Shown piece by piece: positions 44,722 through 53,398 of a stretch of DNA of 64,000 bases. Below the pieces are notes generated by a model that had not been told where the DNA came from, made no database searches, and saw only the letters and a list, made by a program, of their open reading frames with translations. The position numbers and the translations under genes were made by a program. Positions within the stretch are counted from its first letter, which is position 1. Every line of letters starts with the position of its first letter. This DNA comes from Gluconobacter vitians (GTDB lineage: Bacteria > Pseudomonadota > Alphaproteobacteria > Acetobacterales > Acetobacteraceae), in assembly GCF_015244565.1 (NCBI RefSeq), contig NZ_JABCQG010000004.1, positions 157,688 to 221,687 of the forward strand. The letters are read 5' to 3'.

Positions 44722-46196
44722 CAGCGAAACTCCTCCCATCCTTCATCCGAAGTCTGAAAGGAACTGTCTCCCCATTGCGAAGACGGAGGCTCTGCCTCTG
44801 ATGATTCGCTGTCGAAAGACAGCTCACTTTCATGCTGGCTTCCCTGCAGATGGAACCACTGCAGGCTGCCCACGAGTTCTCTGGCTTCAGCGCTCAGATT
44901 ATGACTGGCCGCCGTCGCCTCCTCCACCATTGCCGCATTCTGCTGGGTGTTCTGGTCCATCTGACTGACCGCAACACTGATTTCCGACAGATCATTGGCC
45001 TGACTGCGCGCCGCCGTCGCAATTTCGCCGATCAGAACGCTGATTTCACTGACGTTTTCCACAATGGATTTCATCGCCACCCCCGTCTCTTCGACCAGGG
45101 AACTGCCACGGCTGACCTGCTGCGTGCTTGAGGTGATCAGTCCTTTGATCTCCTTGGCAGCATCCGCCGAGCGCTGGGCAAGAGCGCGGACTTCGGCGGC
45201 CACGACAGCAAATCCCTTGCCTGCATCCCCCGCCCGGGCGGCCTCTACACCCGCATTCAGCGCGAGGAGATTGGTCTGGAATGCGATATCGTCGATCAGT
45301 CCCAGAATCTGCGCGATATGTATCGAAGACTGCTGGATATCCTGCATGGCTGCTGTGGCAGCCATCATGACTTCCCCTGAACGCTCGGCCCGATCGCGCG
45401 TCTGGCTTGCTACTTCGCTCGCATGAACGGAGGCCGCTGCAGTCTTGCGAACAGTCTCCGTGACATTCCCGACCGAGACTGTGGTTTCTTCGAGCCGGGC
45501 GACCTGAAGTTCCGTCCGGCGCGCCAGATCATCTGCGGCAGATGCAATTTCGGCAGATCCGGAAGAAATGGTCGAAATGCTGTCATTCAGCGAGACCATG
45601 ACCTTCTGCAGCGTTGAGGCCGTGTCATTGAAATCTTCCCGCAGCCGCTCATACCGAGCCGGGAGAGCCTCTTCGAGACGAAAACCCAGTTCGCCATCGC
45701 GAAGACTGGTCATGGCGTTTCCCAGAACACCAATCACCCGTTCATGCTCGGCAGCTTCATCCTGCGCCGACTGCCGGGCTTCCTCAGCCTCGATCCGGGC
45801 GGCTGCCAGAGCAGACTGTGCCTGGGACGCCAACACTTCACTCCGCTCGGAATTCGTACGCGCTTCGCCCAGCATGACCTGCAACCGGATGAGCCCGGCT
45901 TCCTGAACATTGCGCGGCAGTGTCCCCTCGGCAGCAAGTTGCCTTACAGCGCCGATCAGATCGTCCCCACGGGTCACCACGTGAAAATAGGCGACGACCA
46001 CAGCGACAAGAAACAGGCCCATGATCGCGATTTCAGGAAAAACCGAATGCCGGACGCCTTCGACATGCACGCCGCTCGCCGCCAGTTCCCACCCTGTCCC
46101 GCAGACACAGAGCAGCACAGGCACAGCAAATGCCATCAGCAGCCGCCTGCGCAGAAAGGAACTCCTCTGCATGGGAACGTAGCGTATGTCGGACAT
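44721..46196 (-). CDS. methyl-accepting chemotaxis protein with minimal periplasmic loop
   Basis: 491 aa from ATG 46196, preceded by TGGAGG 9 bases away; the frame is open to 46241. Two membrane helices (about 20-40 and 55-77) are separated by only about 15-20 residues, so no ligand-binding domain is present. A coiled-coil/HAMP-like segment follows, then the signalling domain with the hairpin tip [23 protein letters not shown] region. The C-terminus is [13 protein letters not shown] fits the xWxxF pentapeptide that tethers CheR/CheB. It heads the che operon. It probably senses membrane or cytoplasmic state, or needs a partner. Confidence 0.92.
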   Translation of the reverse strand: MSDIRYVPMQRSSFLRRRLLMAFAVPVLLCVCGTGWELAASGVHVEGVRHSVFPEIAIMGLFLVAVVVAYFHVVTRGDDLIGAVRQLAAEGTLPRNVQEAGLIRLQVMLGEARTNSERSEVLASQAQSALAAARIEAEEARQSAQDEAAEHERVIGVLGNAMTSLRDGELGFRLEEALPARYERLREDFNDTASTLQKVMVSLNDSISTISSGSAEIASAADDLARRTELQVARLEETTVSVGNVTETVRKTAAASVHASEVASQTRDRAERSGEVMMAATAAMQDIQQSSIHIAQILGLIDDIAFQTNLLALNAGVEAARAGDAGKGFAVVAAEVRALAQRSADAAKEIKGLITSSTQQVSRGSSLVEETGVAMKSIVENVSEISVLIGEIATAARSQANDLSEISVAVSQMDQNTQQNAAMVEEATAASHNLSAEARELVGSLQWFHLQGSQHESELSFDSESSEAEPPSSQWGDSSFQTSDEGWEEFR

Positions 46197-46312
46197 GCCA
46201 GACCGCCTCCAGAAACTCAGATCACACCGCGGCAGCCACATGCGGCCGGCCAGATGCTTTCCTTCCTAGAGAACAGTTGATTGAAACTCCGTTAATGCCC
46301 GTTCACACAGTT

Positions 46313-47242
46313 TCAGGGAGATGATGCGGGAATATCCACATCATGCTGGACGAACATGCGGTTGCCTTCGCGTGGAACCCAGATTCGGTAGTGTTTCAGA
46401 ACATCCGCTCCCAGCAGGGCATCCGTATCAGGAATATCGCCACCAACCTTCAGCACGACATCCTGAAAAGTGATGTCGCCCAACTGAAGGGTCTCGAAGG
46501 GATGCCTGTAATTTTTGACCGGATCGCGCGTCAGCCCATAACCGATCGTCACCGGATCCTTCTCCAGCATGGCACGCGTCACGCCCGCAGCCCGGGCTGC
46601 ATCACGACTGATCAGGGTAGTCGCGGCTCCCGTATCCAGATCCGCTTCTGTAACATGCCCGTTCAGCCGGATATCCACGGTGGTCTTGTGACCTCCATTA
46701 TAGGGATGGCCAATCGGAACTGCATGAATACGCCCTGTCCATCCCGGCGTCGGCGTGTCGCAGTCTTCCGTCTCGACCAGGCGCACCCGATGGTTCGGCA
46801 TGTCCACAATCGTATCATAACGTCCCAGGAAATCGCGTCCGAACAGCCCCACGATCGGAAGACCGGCAATCCGCCCGGTAAACTTTCCAACCCCTGCCAC
46901 AGCGATATTCAGGGCCTTGGAGCTTCCCATATCCAGTGTGTCGATCGTTACGATACGGCCGTAGTCCTCGCCTCCCACACCGCGCACGAACAGGGATCTC
47001 CCTGTATCATTCAGACCAAGGGGCTCGATGAAACTCTGACCAATTGTCGTGGAGAATGCGCCCGTATCGATGATCAGCGCGACAGGATGGCCATTGATCG
47101 AGGCCCGGACGATCGGACTCCCCCAGTCATTCAGAACAGGCATGTCGCCACTTACGATCAGTTTGCACTGACGCGGCCCGCTTTCACACCCGGCAAGCAG
47201 CGCGCCCATGACCAGCAGTGCCCCCAATCGTCCCAGTCTCAT
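46313..47242 (-). CDS. retropepsin-like aspartyl protease lipoprotein
   Basis: 309 aa from ATG 47242 (MRLGRLGALLVMGALLAGC); the frame continues 14 codons upstream. The lipobox LLAGC (Cys19) indicates lipidation. Two retropepsin-like half-domains follow: the first has VALIIDTGAFSTTIG (DTG motif), the second ADLDTGAATTLIS (DTG motif). Each is followed by a hydrophobic-Gly stretch (LPIVGLFGRDFLGRYD and TDALLGADVLKHYRIWVP). Two DTG motifs in one chain could make an intramolecular pepsin-like active site. Substrate unknown. It lies upstream of the che operon but 117 bases away. Confidence 0.85.
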   Translation of the reverse strand: MRLGRLGALLVMGALLAGCESGPRQCKLIVSGDMPVLNDWGSPIVRASINGHPVALIIDTGAFSTTIGQSFIEPLGLNDTGRSLFVRGVGGEDYGRIVTIDTLDMGSSKALNIAVAGVGKFTGRIAGLPIVGLFGRDFLGRYDTIVDMPNHRVRLVETEDCDTPTPGWTGRIHAVPIGHPYNGGHKTTVDIRLNGHVTEADLDTGAATTLISRDAARAAGVTRAMLEKDPVTIGYGLTRDPVKNYRHPFETLQLGDITFQDVVLKVGGDIPDTDALLGADVLKHYRIWVPREGNRMFVQHDVDIPASSP

Positions 47243-47440
47243 ACCAGATCCCCTGTATCGTTCTGTTACAAGGGACACGGTCACGGGAGAGCCGGCAAGG
47301 CAGTTTTTTCGACCTTCAGCGCTTTTTTTCCAAATCCCCTATTGCCACCCCACGGGCAGGCTGATACATCACCGCCACCGACCGAGAGGAAGCCAAACAG
47401 CTTCTGAACGGAAGGCCCCAGGATGCTGAAAAGCAGCCTT

Positions 47441-47517
<77 letters not shown>

Positions 47518-47571
47518 CTCCCCTTGAGGAGTTGGCCACTTTTTCCCAGAAAACAATTTCCGAAAACGACT

Positions 47572-47588
47572 GCTTACCCTAGGTAAGC
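47572..47588 (+). promoter_or_regulatory. dyad overlapping the DUF3147 ribosome-binding region
   Basis: GCTTACC-CTA-GGTAAGC: perfect 7-bp arms around a 3-base centre, ending 2 bases before the ATG at 47591. The second arm includes the AGGT that would serve as Shine-Dalgarno. It may be an operator or a translation-blocking hairpin. Confidence 0.45.
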
Positions 47589-47590
47589 AT

Positions 47591-47941
47591 ATGGTTTTCT
47601 TCATTCTGAAATGTCTGATTTCCGGACTTCTGATCGCAGCAGCTTCAGGCGTTGCCCGCCGCTATCCCGCAGCCGGGGCCCTGATTGCGTCCCTGCCTCT
47701 GGTCTCGGTCCTGGGTATGATCTGGCTCTGGATGGAAAAACCTGACCGCCTCATCATGAGCCGACACGCGGAAGCGACCTTCTGGTACGTGCTTCCATCC
47801 CTTCCGATGTTTCTGCTGATCCCGCGCCTGCTCCGTGCAGGACTGCCTTTCTGGCTGGCCCTGACAACGGGCTGTGCCCTGACGATCATCCTGTATCTTT
47901 GCACGAACTGGGCCCTGACCCGTTTTGGTTCAGGCGGCTGA
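47591..47941 (+). CDS. DUF3147 family small membrane protein
   Basis: 116 aa with four membrane helices. It matches DUF3147: FILKCLISGLLIAAASGVAR, RRYPAAGALIASLPLVSVLG, MIWLWMEKPDRLIMSRHAEA and TFWYVLPSLPMFLLIPRLLR. Function unknown. It stands alone 73 bases after tRNA-Asp, with a dyad covering its ribosome-binding region, and is convergent with the ABC exporter genes. Confidence 0.88.
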   Translation: MVFFILKCLISGLLIAAASGVARRYPAAGALIASLPLVSVLGMIWLWMEKPDRLIMSRHAEATFWYVLPSLPMFLLIPRLLRAGLPFWLALTTGCALTIILYLCTNWALTRFGSGG

Positions 47942-47951
47942 CACCTGAAAA

Positions 47952-48722
47952 TCAGCCAGCTTCTTCCAGATAGAGGTCCAGAACCTCATCCGGTGTGCCA
48001 TCCATCCGGATCTGTCCGTTCTCAAGCCAGATCACGCGTGTACACCACTGACGCATGATTTTGGGCTGATGAGTCGAGAGCACCAGGATTTCAGCCTGCT
48101 CGACAAGTTCCTCCAGCCGCGCCTTGGCCTTGTTCATGAAGACCCCGTCGCCCGCCAGAAACCACTCATCCATCAGCAGGATCTGCGGAGAGGATGCCGT
48201 CGCAAGTCCGAACGCCAGACGCACGCTCATGCCCGCACTGTAAACCTTGACCGGCATGTCCATATACGGCCCAAGCTCGGCAAAATCCTGCACATCCTGC
48301 TCGATCCGGTCGATCTGCTGCCGCGACAGCCCTTCATACCGTCCCTTAAGGCGGATATTCTCACGTCCGGTCAGTTCCGGGTTCATGCCCAGACTGCTGT
48401 CCAGCAGGGTCCGCATCGTTCCCCTGAGCCGGACCTGCCCGGCGACAGGCTCATATATTCCCGCCAGCGCCCGCAGAAGTGTCGTCTTGCCGGCACCATT
48501 GCTGCCGATCAGCCCCAGCCGTTCGCCCGAATGCAGTATGAAACTGATCTCCCGCAGCACACTGACAATCGTGCGCTCCCGCATGTCGTGCATCAGATGG
48601 GCCGAGGGCGAAGACGGTGCAAACCGGGCCACCGTCTTACCGACCTGCCGCTTCAGGGAGCGGCTCTGGCCATGATACAGCGGAAAATCAATACAGAGAC
48701 GGTCAACAACAATACCGGGCAT
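47952..48722 (-). CDS. polysaccharide-type ABC exporter ATP-binding protein
   Basis: 256 aa from ATG 48722 (MPGIVVDRLCIDFPLYHG); earlier in-frame starts lie in the permease gene. Walker A is GLIGSNGAGKTTLLRALAGI, the signature is VYSAGMSVRLAFGLATASSP, Walker B is ILLMDEWFLAGDGVF. This matches KpsT/Wzt/RfbE-like ATPases for polysaccharide export; no C-terminal carbohydrate-binding domain is present, as in KpsT. It follows the permease gene by four bases. No glycosyltransferase genes lie alongside. Confidence 0.9.
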   Translation of the reverse strand: MPGIVVDRLCIDFPLYHGQSRSLKRQVGKTVARFAPSSPSAHLMHDMRERTIVSVLREISFILHSGERLGLIGSNGAGKTTLLRALAGIYEPVAGQVRLRGTMRTLLDSSLGMNPELTGRENIRLKGRYEGLSRQQIDRIEQDVQDFAELGPYMDMPVKVYSAGMSVRLAFGLATASSPQILLMDEWFLAGDGVFMNKAKARLEELVEQAEILVLSTHQPKIMRQWCTRVIWLENGQIRMDGTPDEVLDLYLEEAG

Positions 48723-48726
48723 GACG

Positions 48727-49566
48727 TCAGATCCAGTAAGGAATACGCGAACGCATCCGGCAGAACAGGATGGCCGCCAGAAGCCACAGAAGCGCACTGT
48801 GCCCGAGAGCGGCCTCCCAGATCACCGGGTCCACCGTCTGCCCCAGAAGAGGCGCGCGGACGATTTCGAGAAGCGGATAGAACGGATCGAGCAGCAGATA
48901 TTTCCGCCCGGTCGTGATCAGTTCCGGCTTCCAGATGATCGGCGTAACAAAGAAGAAGATCTGCATCAGGGACGCCACGATTGGAGCAATGTCCCGAAAG
49001 CGTGCCCCCAGCATCCCGATCAGCAGGATGACGCAGAAACTGTCCACGATCCAGACTGGCAGGCTGAACAGCAGGCTCCAGATTCCATGCGGCAAGACGC
49101 GGAAAATCGCAAACACCACAACGACAACGACCATGTTGTGAAGCAGGACCAGCAGATTCCTGACGATCACCTGCATCACGGGCAGGCTGACGGGAATCCG
49201 CATTGAATGAAACAGGGACGTATTCTGCGTAAAAACCGTTCCGGCATCATTGACGACCGTCCCGCCATATCCCCACAGCACGAGAGAGAGCGACAGGAAA
49301 GGCAGATAGGCTTTCAGATCCGTATGAAACAGATAGCCATAAACCACGCCCATCGCACCAATCATCACGGCCGTGGACAGCGTCAGCCACAGCGGCCCCA
49401 GAATGGAGCCGCGATACCGCATCTTGATGTCCAGCCAGCCGAGCGTCACGGCAAGCGGCAGCAGTTGCAGACCCGCCTTCAGATCACTCCAGGCGGCGCG
49501 GACAAGCCCCCAGCCCCGAAGGGGCTCAAGCGTCAGAACAGGAGAACGGGCATTCATGTCTTCCAT
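48727..49566 (-). CDS. ABC-2 type polysaccharide exporter permease
   Basis: 279 aa, six membrane helices, KpsM/Wzm/TagG-like. Marks are LGWLDIKMRYRGSILGPLWL (amphipathic interface helix then YRGSxLGPLWLT), PFLSLSLVLWGYGGTVVNDA and FFFVTPIIWKPELI. Start ATG at 49566 has GGGAG upstream; an ATG at 49557 is possible. It forms a two-gene transporter with the ATPase downstream, and exports a surface polysaccharide or a lipid-linked glycan made elsewhere. Confidence 0.9.
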   Translation of the reverse strand: MEDMNARSPVLTLEPLRGWGLVRAAWSDLKAGLQLLPLAVTLGWLDIKMRYRGSILGPLWLTLSTAVMIGAMGVVYGYLFHTDLKAYLPFLSLSLVLWGYGGTVVNDAGTVFTQNTSLFHSMRIPVSLPVMQVIVRNLLVLLHNMVVVVVVFAIFRVLPHGIWSLLFSLPVWIVDSFCVILLIGMLGARFRDIAPIVASLMQIFFFVTPIIWKPELITTGRKYLLLDPFYPLLEIVRAPLLGQTVDPVIWEAALGHSALLWLLAAILFCRMRSRIPYWI

Positions 49567-49698
49567 GCGCTCTCCCTACCATGAAAGCGCGTCCTGCCCA
49601 TCCCCCCGCCGCCGAAACATCCCTCTTGCAGTGTTGCATCGAGCCGGGTTGATGATTTCCCTTGCATCCGGCGCCAACCTCGCCGACATGCTGCGGTC

Positions 49699-50340
49699 AT
49701 GTCATATGCTGTGAAGGAAATGTTCGTGACCCTCCAGGGCGAGGGTGCACAGACAGGCCGCGCGTCGGTGTTCTGCCGCTTTGCCGGCTGCAACCTGTGG
49801 TCGGGCCGCGAGCAGGATCGTGCCACGGCCGCCTGCACGTTCTGTGATACCGATTTCATCGGCACGGACGGCGAAGGTGGCGGCCGTTTCGAGACGGCCG
49901 ATGCTCTGGCCTCCACCATCGAGGCCTGCTGGACCGGTACGGCCGATGACAGCGGCCGGCGCTATGTCGTCTTCACCGGCGGCGAACCCCTGCTCCAGCT
50001 CGATGACGCCCTGATCACTGCTGTAAAGGCCCGCGGCTTCGAGATTGCGGTGGAAACCAACGGCACCATCGCGGCCCCCGCGGGAATCGACTGGATCTGT
50101 GTCAGCCCCAAGCCGGGCGGCGCACTCGTCCAGACCGAAGGCGCGGAACTCAAGCTGGTCTATCCCCAGCCCGAACTGCCGCCCGAACTCTTCGAGCAGT
50201 TCGCGTTCCGCCATTTCTGGCTCCAGCCGATGGACGGCCCTGACCGCATCGCCAACACACAGGCCGCCGTGGCCTACTGCCTGCGCCATCCGCGCTGGCG
50301 CCTGTCGCTCCAGACCCACAAGCTGATCGGAATCCCCTGA
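49699..50340 (+). CDS. queE: 7-carboxy-7-deazaguanine synthase QueE
   Basis: 213 aa radical SAM enzyme that makes the 7-carboxy-7-deazaguanine precursor of queuosine. Starts [16 protein letters not shown], typical of QueE. The cluster motif is C-x14-C-x2-C: the first Cys is in FAGCNLWSG and the pair is in ACTFCDTDF. This is the long-loop variant known from some bacteria rather than Cx3Cx2C. Next come [24 protein letters not shown] and WICVSPKPG. It precedes queC by two bases in the que operon. Confidence 0.96.
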   Translation: MSYAVKEMFVTLQGEGAQTGRASVFCRFAGCNLWSGREQDRATAACTFCDTDFIGTDGEGGGRFETADALASTIEACWTGTADDSGRRYVVFTGGEPLLQLDDALITAVKARGFEIAVETNGTIAAPAGIDWICVSPKPGGALVQTEGAELKLVYPQPELPPELFEQFAFRHFWLQPMDGPDRIANTQAAVAYCLRHPRWRLSLQTHKLIGIP

Positions 50341-50342
50341 CC

Positions 50343-51068
50343 ATGACCATCAGCAGCAACACTGCTCTTGTCCTGTTCTCCGGCGGTCAGGATTCCGCGA
50401 CCTGCCTCGCCTGGGCCCTCTCCCGCTTCGATCGCGTCGAGACTGTTGGCTACGCCTATGGACAGCGCCACGCCATCGAACTCGAATGCCGCGAGACTTT
50501 GCGGAACGAGATGGCCGCCTTTTCACCGGACTGGAAAGCACGTCTTGGCGAGGATCATACGATCGATCTCGCCTCCCTCGGCGCCCTGTCCGAAACGGCC
50601 CTGACCCGCGAAGCCGAGATCGGTCTGAGCGAAAACGGTCTGCCCAACACTTTCGTGCCGGGCCGCAACATCATCTTCCTGACCTTCGCAGCCGCCCTCG
50701 CCGTCCGCCGCAATGCGCGGCACATCGTCACCGGCGTCTGCGAAACCGATTATTCCGGCTATCCCGACTGCCGGGACGACACGATCAAGGCGCTTCAGGT
50801 CGCCCTGAATCTCGGCATGGACCAGCGCTTCGTCCTGCACACACCCCTGATGTGGATCGACAAGGCCCAGACATGGGATCTGACCGAAGACCTCGGCGGC
50901 CAGAAGCTCGTGGACGTCATCAACCGCGACAGTCATTCCTGCTATATGGGCGATCGCACGCACCGGCATGACTGGGGCTATGGCTGCGGCACCTGTCCGG
51001 CCTGCAATCTGCGTGCCGAGGGCTGGCGCCGTTATCAGCAGAGCCGCTCTGAGGGAGGCGCCGCATGA
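50343..51068 (+). CDS. queC: 7-cyano-7-deazaguanine synthase QueC
   Basis: 241 aa. QueC converts 7-carboxy-7-deazaguanine to preQ0 with ATP and ammonia. P-loop [53 protein letters not shown] and the zinc-binding cysteines in [10 protein letters not shown] and [15 protein letters not shown] are present. Its ATGA overlap with queD (51065-51068) shows coupling. Together with QueD and QueE this is the upper queuosine pathway; queF and tgt are not in the window. Confidence 0.97.
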   Translation: MTISSNTALVLFSGGQDSATCLAWALSRFDRVETVGYAYGQRHAIELECRETLRNEMAAFSPDWKARLGEDHTIDLASLGALSETALTREAEIGLSENGLPNTFVPGRNIIFLTFAAALAVRRNARHIVTGVCETDYSGYPDCRDDTIKALQVALNLGMDQRFVLHTPLMWIDKAQTWDLTEDLGGQKLVDVINRDSHSCYMGDRTHRHDWGYGCGTCPACNLRAEGWRRYQQSRSEGGAA

Positions 51069-51592
51069 CCGCCGAACTCGTCTTCACCCGTCGCTTCTGC
51101 ATGGGTCACAGACTCATTACGGGTGCCAGCGAACGCTGCGCCATCCCGCACGGCCATAATGAATATGTCCGCGTAACCCTTCGTCCGGCCAAACAGGCCC
51201 GGCTGGACGGCCATGCGAACATGATCCTGCCCTTTGCCGAAGCCAAGACGCGCTGGCACCATTTCGTGGATAACAGCCTCGATCACGCGCTCCAGCTCTC
51301 GGAAACCGATCCGCTGCTTGCATGGTTCCGCGCCAATGAACCCGAACGCGCTAGCCGGATCGTCGTCACGCCCGGTGATCCGACAACCGAGCTTATGGCC
51401 GCCCTCATGCTCGCCAAGCTGACCGCCATCCTTACGGATCAGGGCGACATTCTGCGCGTGCACGAGATCGAACTGGAAGAAACGCCCACCAACACTGTGC
51501 GCCTCGGCGGCAACCCGCAGCATTATCTGCCCTCCGTGTCCCGCGCGCCAGAACAGTGCTGGTGGAACCGGCCGGACGTCAGCATTTCCTGA
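51065..51592 (+). CDS. queD: 6-carboxytetrahydropterin synthase QueD
   Basis: 175 aa, longer than minimal QueD (about 120). It makes 6-carboxy-5,6,7,8-tetrahydropterin from dihydroneopterin triphosphate, the FolE product. Zinc and active-site residues appear as [20 protein letters not shown] then [11 protein letters not shown]; the catalytic Cys is in SERC. Conserved [20 protein letters not shown] and a late [17 protein letters not shown] follow. Third gene of the que operon, convergent with the aldolase gene 20 bases on. Confidence 0.93.
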   Translation: MTAELVFTRRFCMGHRLITGASERCAIPHGHNEYVRVTLRPAKQARLDGHANMILPFAEAKTRWHHFVDNSLDHALQLSETDPLLAWFRANEPERASRIVVTPGDPTTELMAALMLAKLTAILTDQGDILRVHEIELEETPTNTVRLGGNPQHYLPSVSRAPEQCWWNRPDVSIS

Positions 51593-51612
51593 CATCCGGC
51601 CAAAGGTCTGGC

Positions 51613-52512
51613 TCAGACCTTGTTGACCGACGCCTCGTAGATTTCGTCAATCGCCTCTGCGAGCGTCGTATCGAACTGCGCATCATCCATCTGGTGCCGC
51701 AGATCGCCAATCAACGCACGGGAGAAGCTCGCAATCATCCGGTGATTGTGCCGCAGCTTCTCGCAGGCCTGATCCAGCGGATACCCACCGGACAACGCCA
51801 CAACCCGGACCATGCGCGGATCACGGGCAATATCGTCATACAGATCCGCAACTTCCGGAATCGTCACCTTCAGCATGATCCGCGCATCTTCGGGAAGCTT
51901 CTGAAGCTCTTCCAGAACGTAGTCATGCAGAAGCTGCTCGCAGGCCTTCTTGTCCGGGCTCTTTATCAGCACTTCCGGTTCAAGGATGGGCACCAACCCA
52001 TGTTTGCGAACCTGCTCCGCCACAGCAAACTGCTGCTGCACAACGGCCCGGATTCCGCTTTCGGACGGCAGACGGATCGTGGACCGCTCCTTTGTGCCGT
52101 AGACGCCCAGCTTTACCGCCCGCTCCAGCAGATCATCCAGCCCCGGCATCGGCTTCATCAGCTGGACACCGTCCGCCTCTGCTTCCAGTCCCTTGTCAAT
52201 CTTCACGAACGGAACAACACCCCGCTCCCGCCACAGATAGGCCGGGACAGGCTCGCCGTTCACGTCGCCATCCATCGTGCGCTCAAACAGGATGGCCCCG
52301 ATCACCTTGTCTCCGGTAAACGCAGGCGCCGTGATGATCCGCACCCGCATCTCATGCATGAGCGCAAACATTTCGCTCTCGCCGGAATACTCGCTTTCCG
52401 GAATGCCATACTGCTTCAACGCACCGGGCGTGGAGCCCCCGCTCTGGTCCAGAGCAGCAATGAAGCCCCCTTTTTCCGCCATCTGCGACATCATCGTTTC
52501 CGCGGTGCTCAT
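51613..52512 (-). CDS. class I fructose-bisphosphate aldolase
   Basis: 299 aa from ATG 52512 (MSTAETMMSQMAEKGGFIAA), with AAGGGG upstream; the ORF is open to 52617 but that region is non-homologous. This is the short bacterial class I type, which cleaves fructose 1,6-bisphosphate by a Schiff-base lysine, probably in IMLKVTIPEVADLY. Other marks are LDQSGGSTPGALKQYG, VVPFVKIDKGL and VRVVALSGGYPL. It is monocistronic by position, between the que operon and the acetyltransferase gene. Confidence 0.92.
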   Translation of the reverse strand: MSTAETMMSQMAEKGGFIAALDQSGGSTPGALKQYGIPESEYSGESEMFALMHEMRVRIITAPAFTGDKVIGAILFERTMDGDVNGEPVPAYLWRERGVVPFVKIDKGLEAEADGVQLMKPMPGLDDLLERAVKLGVYGTKERSTIRLPSESGIRAVVQQQFAVAEQVRKHGLVPILEPEVLIKSPDKKACEQLLHDYVLEELQKLPEDARIMLKVTIPEVADLYDDIARDPRMVRVVALSGGYPLDQACEKLRHNHRMIASFSRALIGDLRHQMDDAQFDTTLAEAIDEIYEASVNKV

Positions 52513-52667
52513 CAAGATCCCCTTCGATACAGGGAAAACCGTCACCACTTCCGAAGGACCAGACCGATCGCCCCATGTCGCGGCACGTTTCCCGACAGGG
52601 GCCAATCGCACCAGCACTCGGAATGGTTCCTGCGCCCCCGCTTCAAAAAACCGTACGGCAAAGCCCC

Positions 52668-53282
52668 TCAGGGCTCTGCCTCGTCCTCCCGCGGGGTCTC
52701 ATACAGGTCCAGAAACGCCTCGATATCGTCGCTCATCAACCCCGCAGACCGCTCTTTCACGACCTCTTCCGGCCACTCCCACCAGGCCAGCGCCAGCAGT
52801 CGCGAGATAACGGATTCAGAAAACCGGTAGCGGATCACTTTTGCAGGATTCCCACCGACAATCGCATAAGGCGGCACCGGTTTCGTGACGAGCGCCTGCG
52901 CGGCAATGACAGCCCCGTCCCCGATCGTCACCCCTGACATGATCGTGGCATGCGCGCCCAGCCAGACATCATTGCCAATGACCACATCGCCTTTCGACGA
53001 ATGATCCTCCTGCCCTTCCGCAGCTGGCGGCCAGAAATTTGAAAGCGTCCTGAACGGATAGGTGCTGACCAGATCGGCGCGATGGTTGCCCAGAATAATC
53101 GTAACATTCGGCCCGATCGAACAATAGTCGCCCATCCTGAGCCCGGCCTCCCCCACTTCCAGAACCGTAGGCGCACCATAGGTATGCGGACCAATGTCCC
53201 AGCCCCATTCATCAATCTGGGCCGCCAGTGCATAACGCGTCAGAGCTTGGAAGACGTTGTTTCCAAAGGACACGGGCATCAC
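52668..53282 (-). CDS. CatB-like left-handed beta-helix O-acetyltransferase
   Basis: 204 aa. Hexapeptide repeats run through the middle: MGDYCSIGPNVTIILGNHRA, KGDVVIGNDVWLGAHATIM, SGVTIGDGAVIAAQALVTK, then PPYAIVGGNPAKVIRYRF. Such xenobiotic/serine/sugar acetyltransferases use acetyl-CoA, with a catalytic His in the loop region ILGNHRADL. The acceptor is unknown; xenobiotic or sugar acceptors are equally possible. It diverges from the SDR gene across 116 bases. Confidence 0.85.
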   Translation of the reverse strand: MMPVSFGNNVFQALTRYALAAQIDEWGWDIGPHTYGAPTVLEVGEAGLRMGDYCSIGPNVTIILGNHRADLVSTYPFRTLSNFWPPAAEGQEDHSSKGDVVIGNDVWLGAHATIMSGVTIGDGAVIAAQALVTKPVPPYAIVGGNPAKVIRYRFSESVISRLLALAWWEWPEEVVKERSAGLMSDDIEAFLDLYETPREDEAEP

Positions 53283-53398
53283 TCCTTTATTCTGATGCCG
53301 GACATCCGGACCTGCCAGCCAGGGCAGAAGGAACGGAACGACGGAACTGACCGGCGCGTTGGGATGAGGGTAACCTCCTCAGGTCGGGAAAGAACAGC

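Noticed and set aside
49567..49698. Possible preQ1 riboswitch before queE
   Set aside because: No recognisable preQ1 aptamer (small hairpin with A-rich tail) in the 132-base gap.
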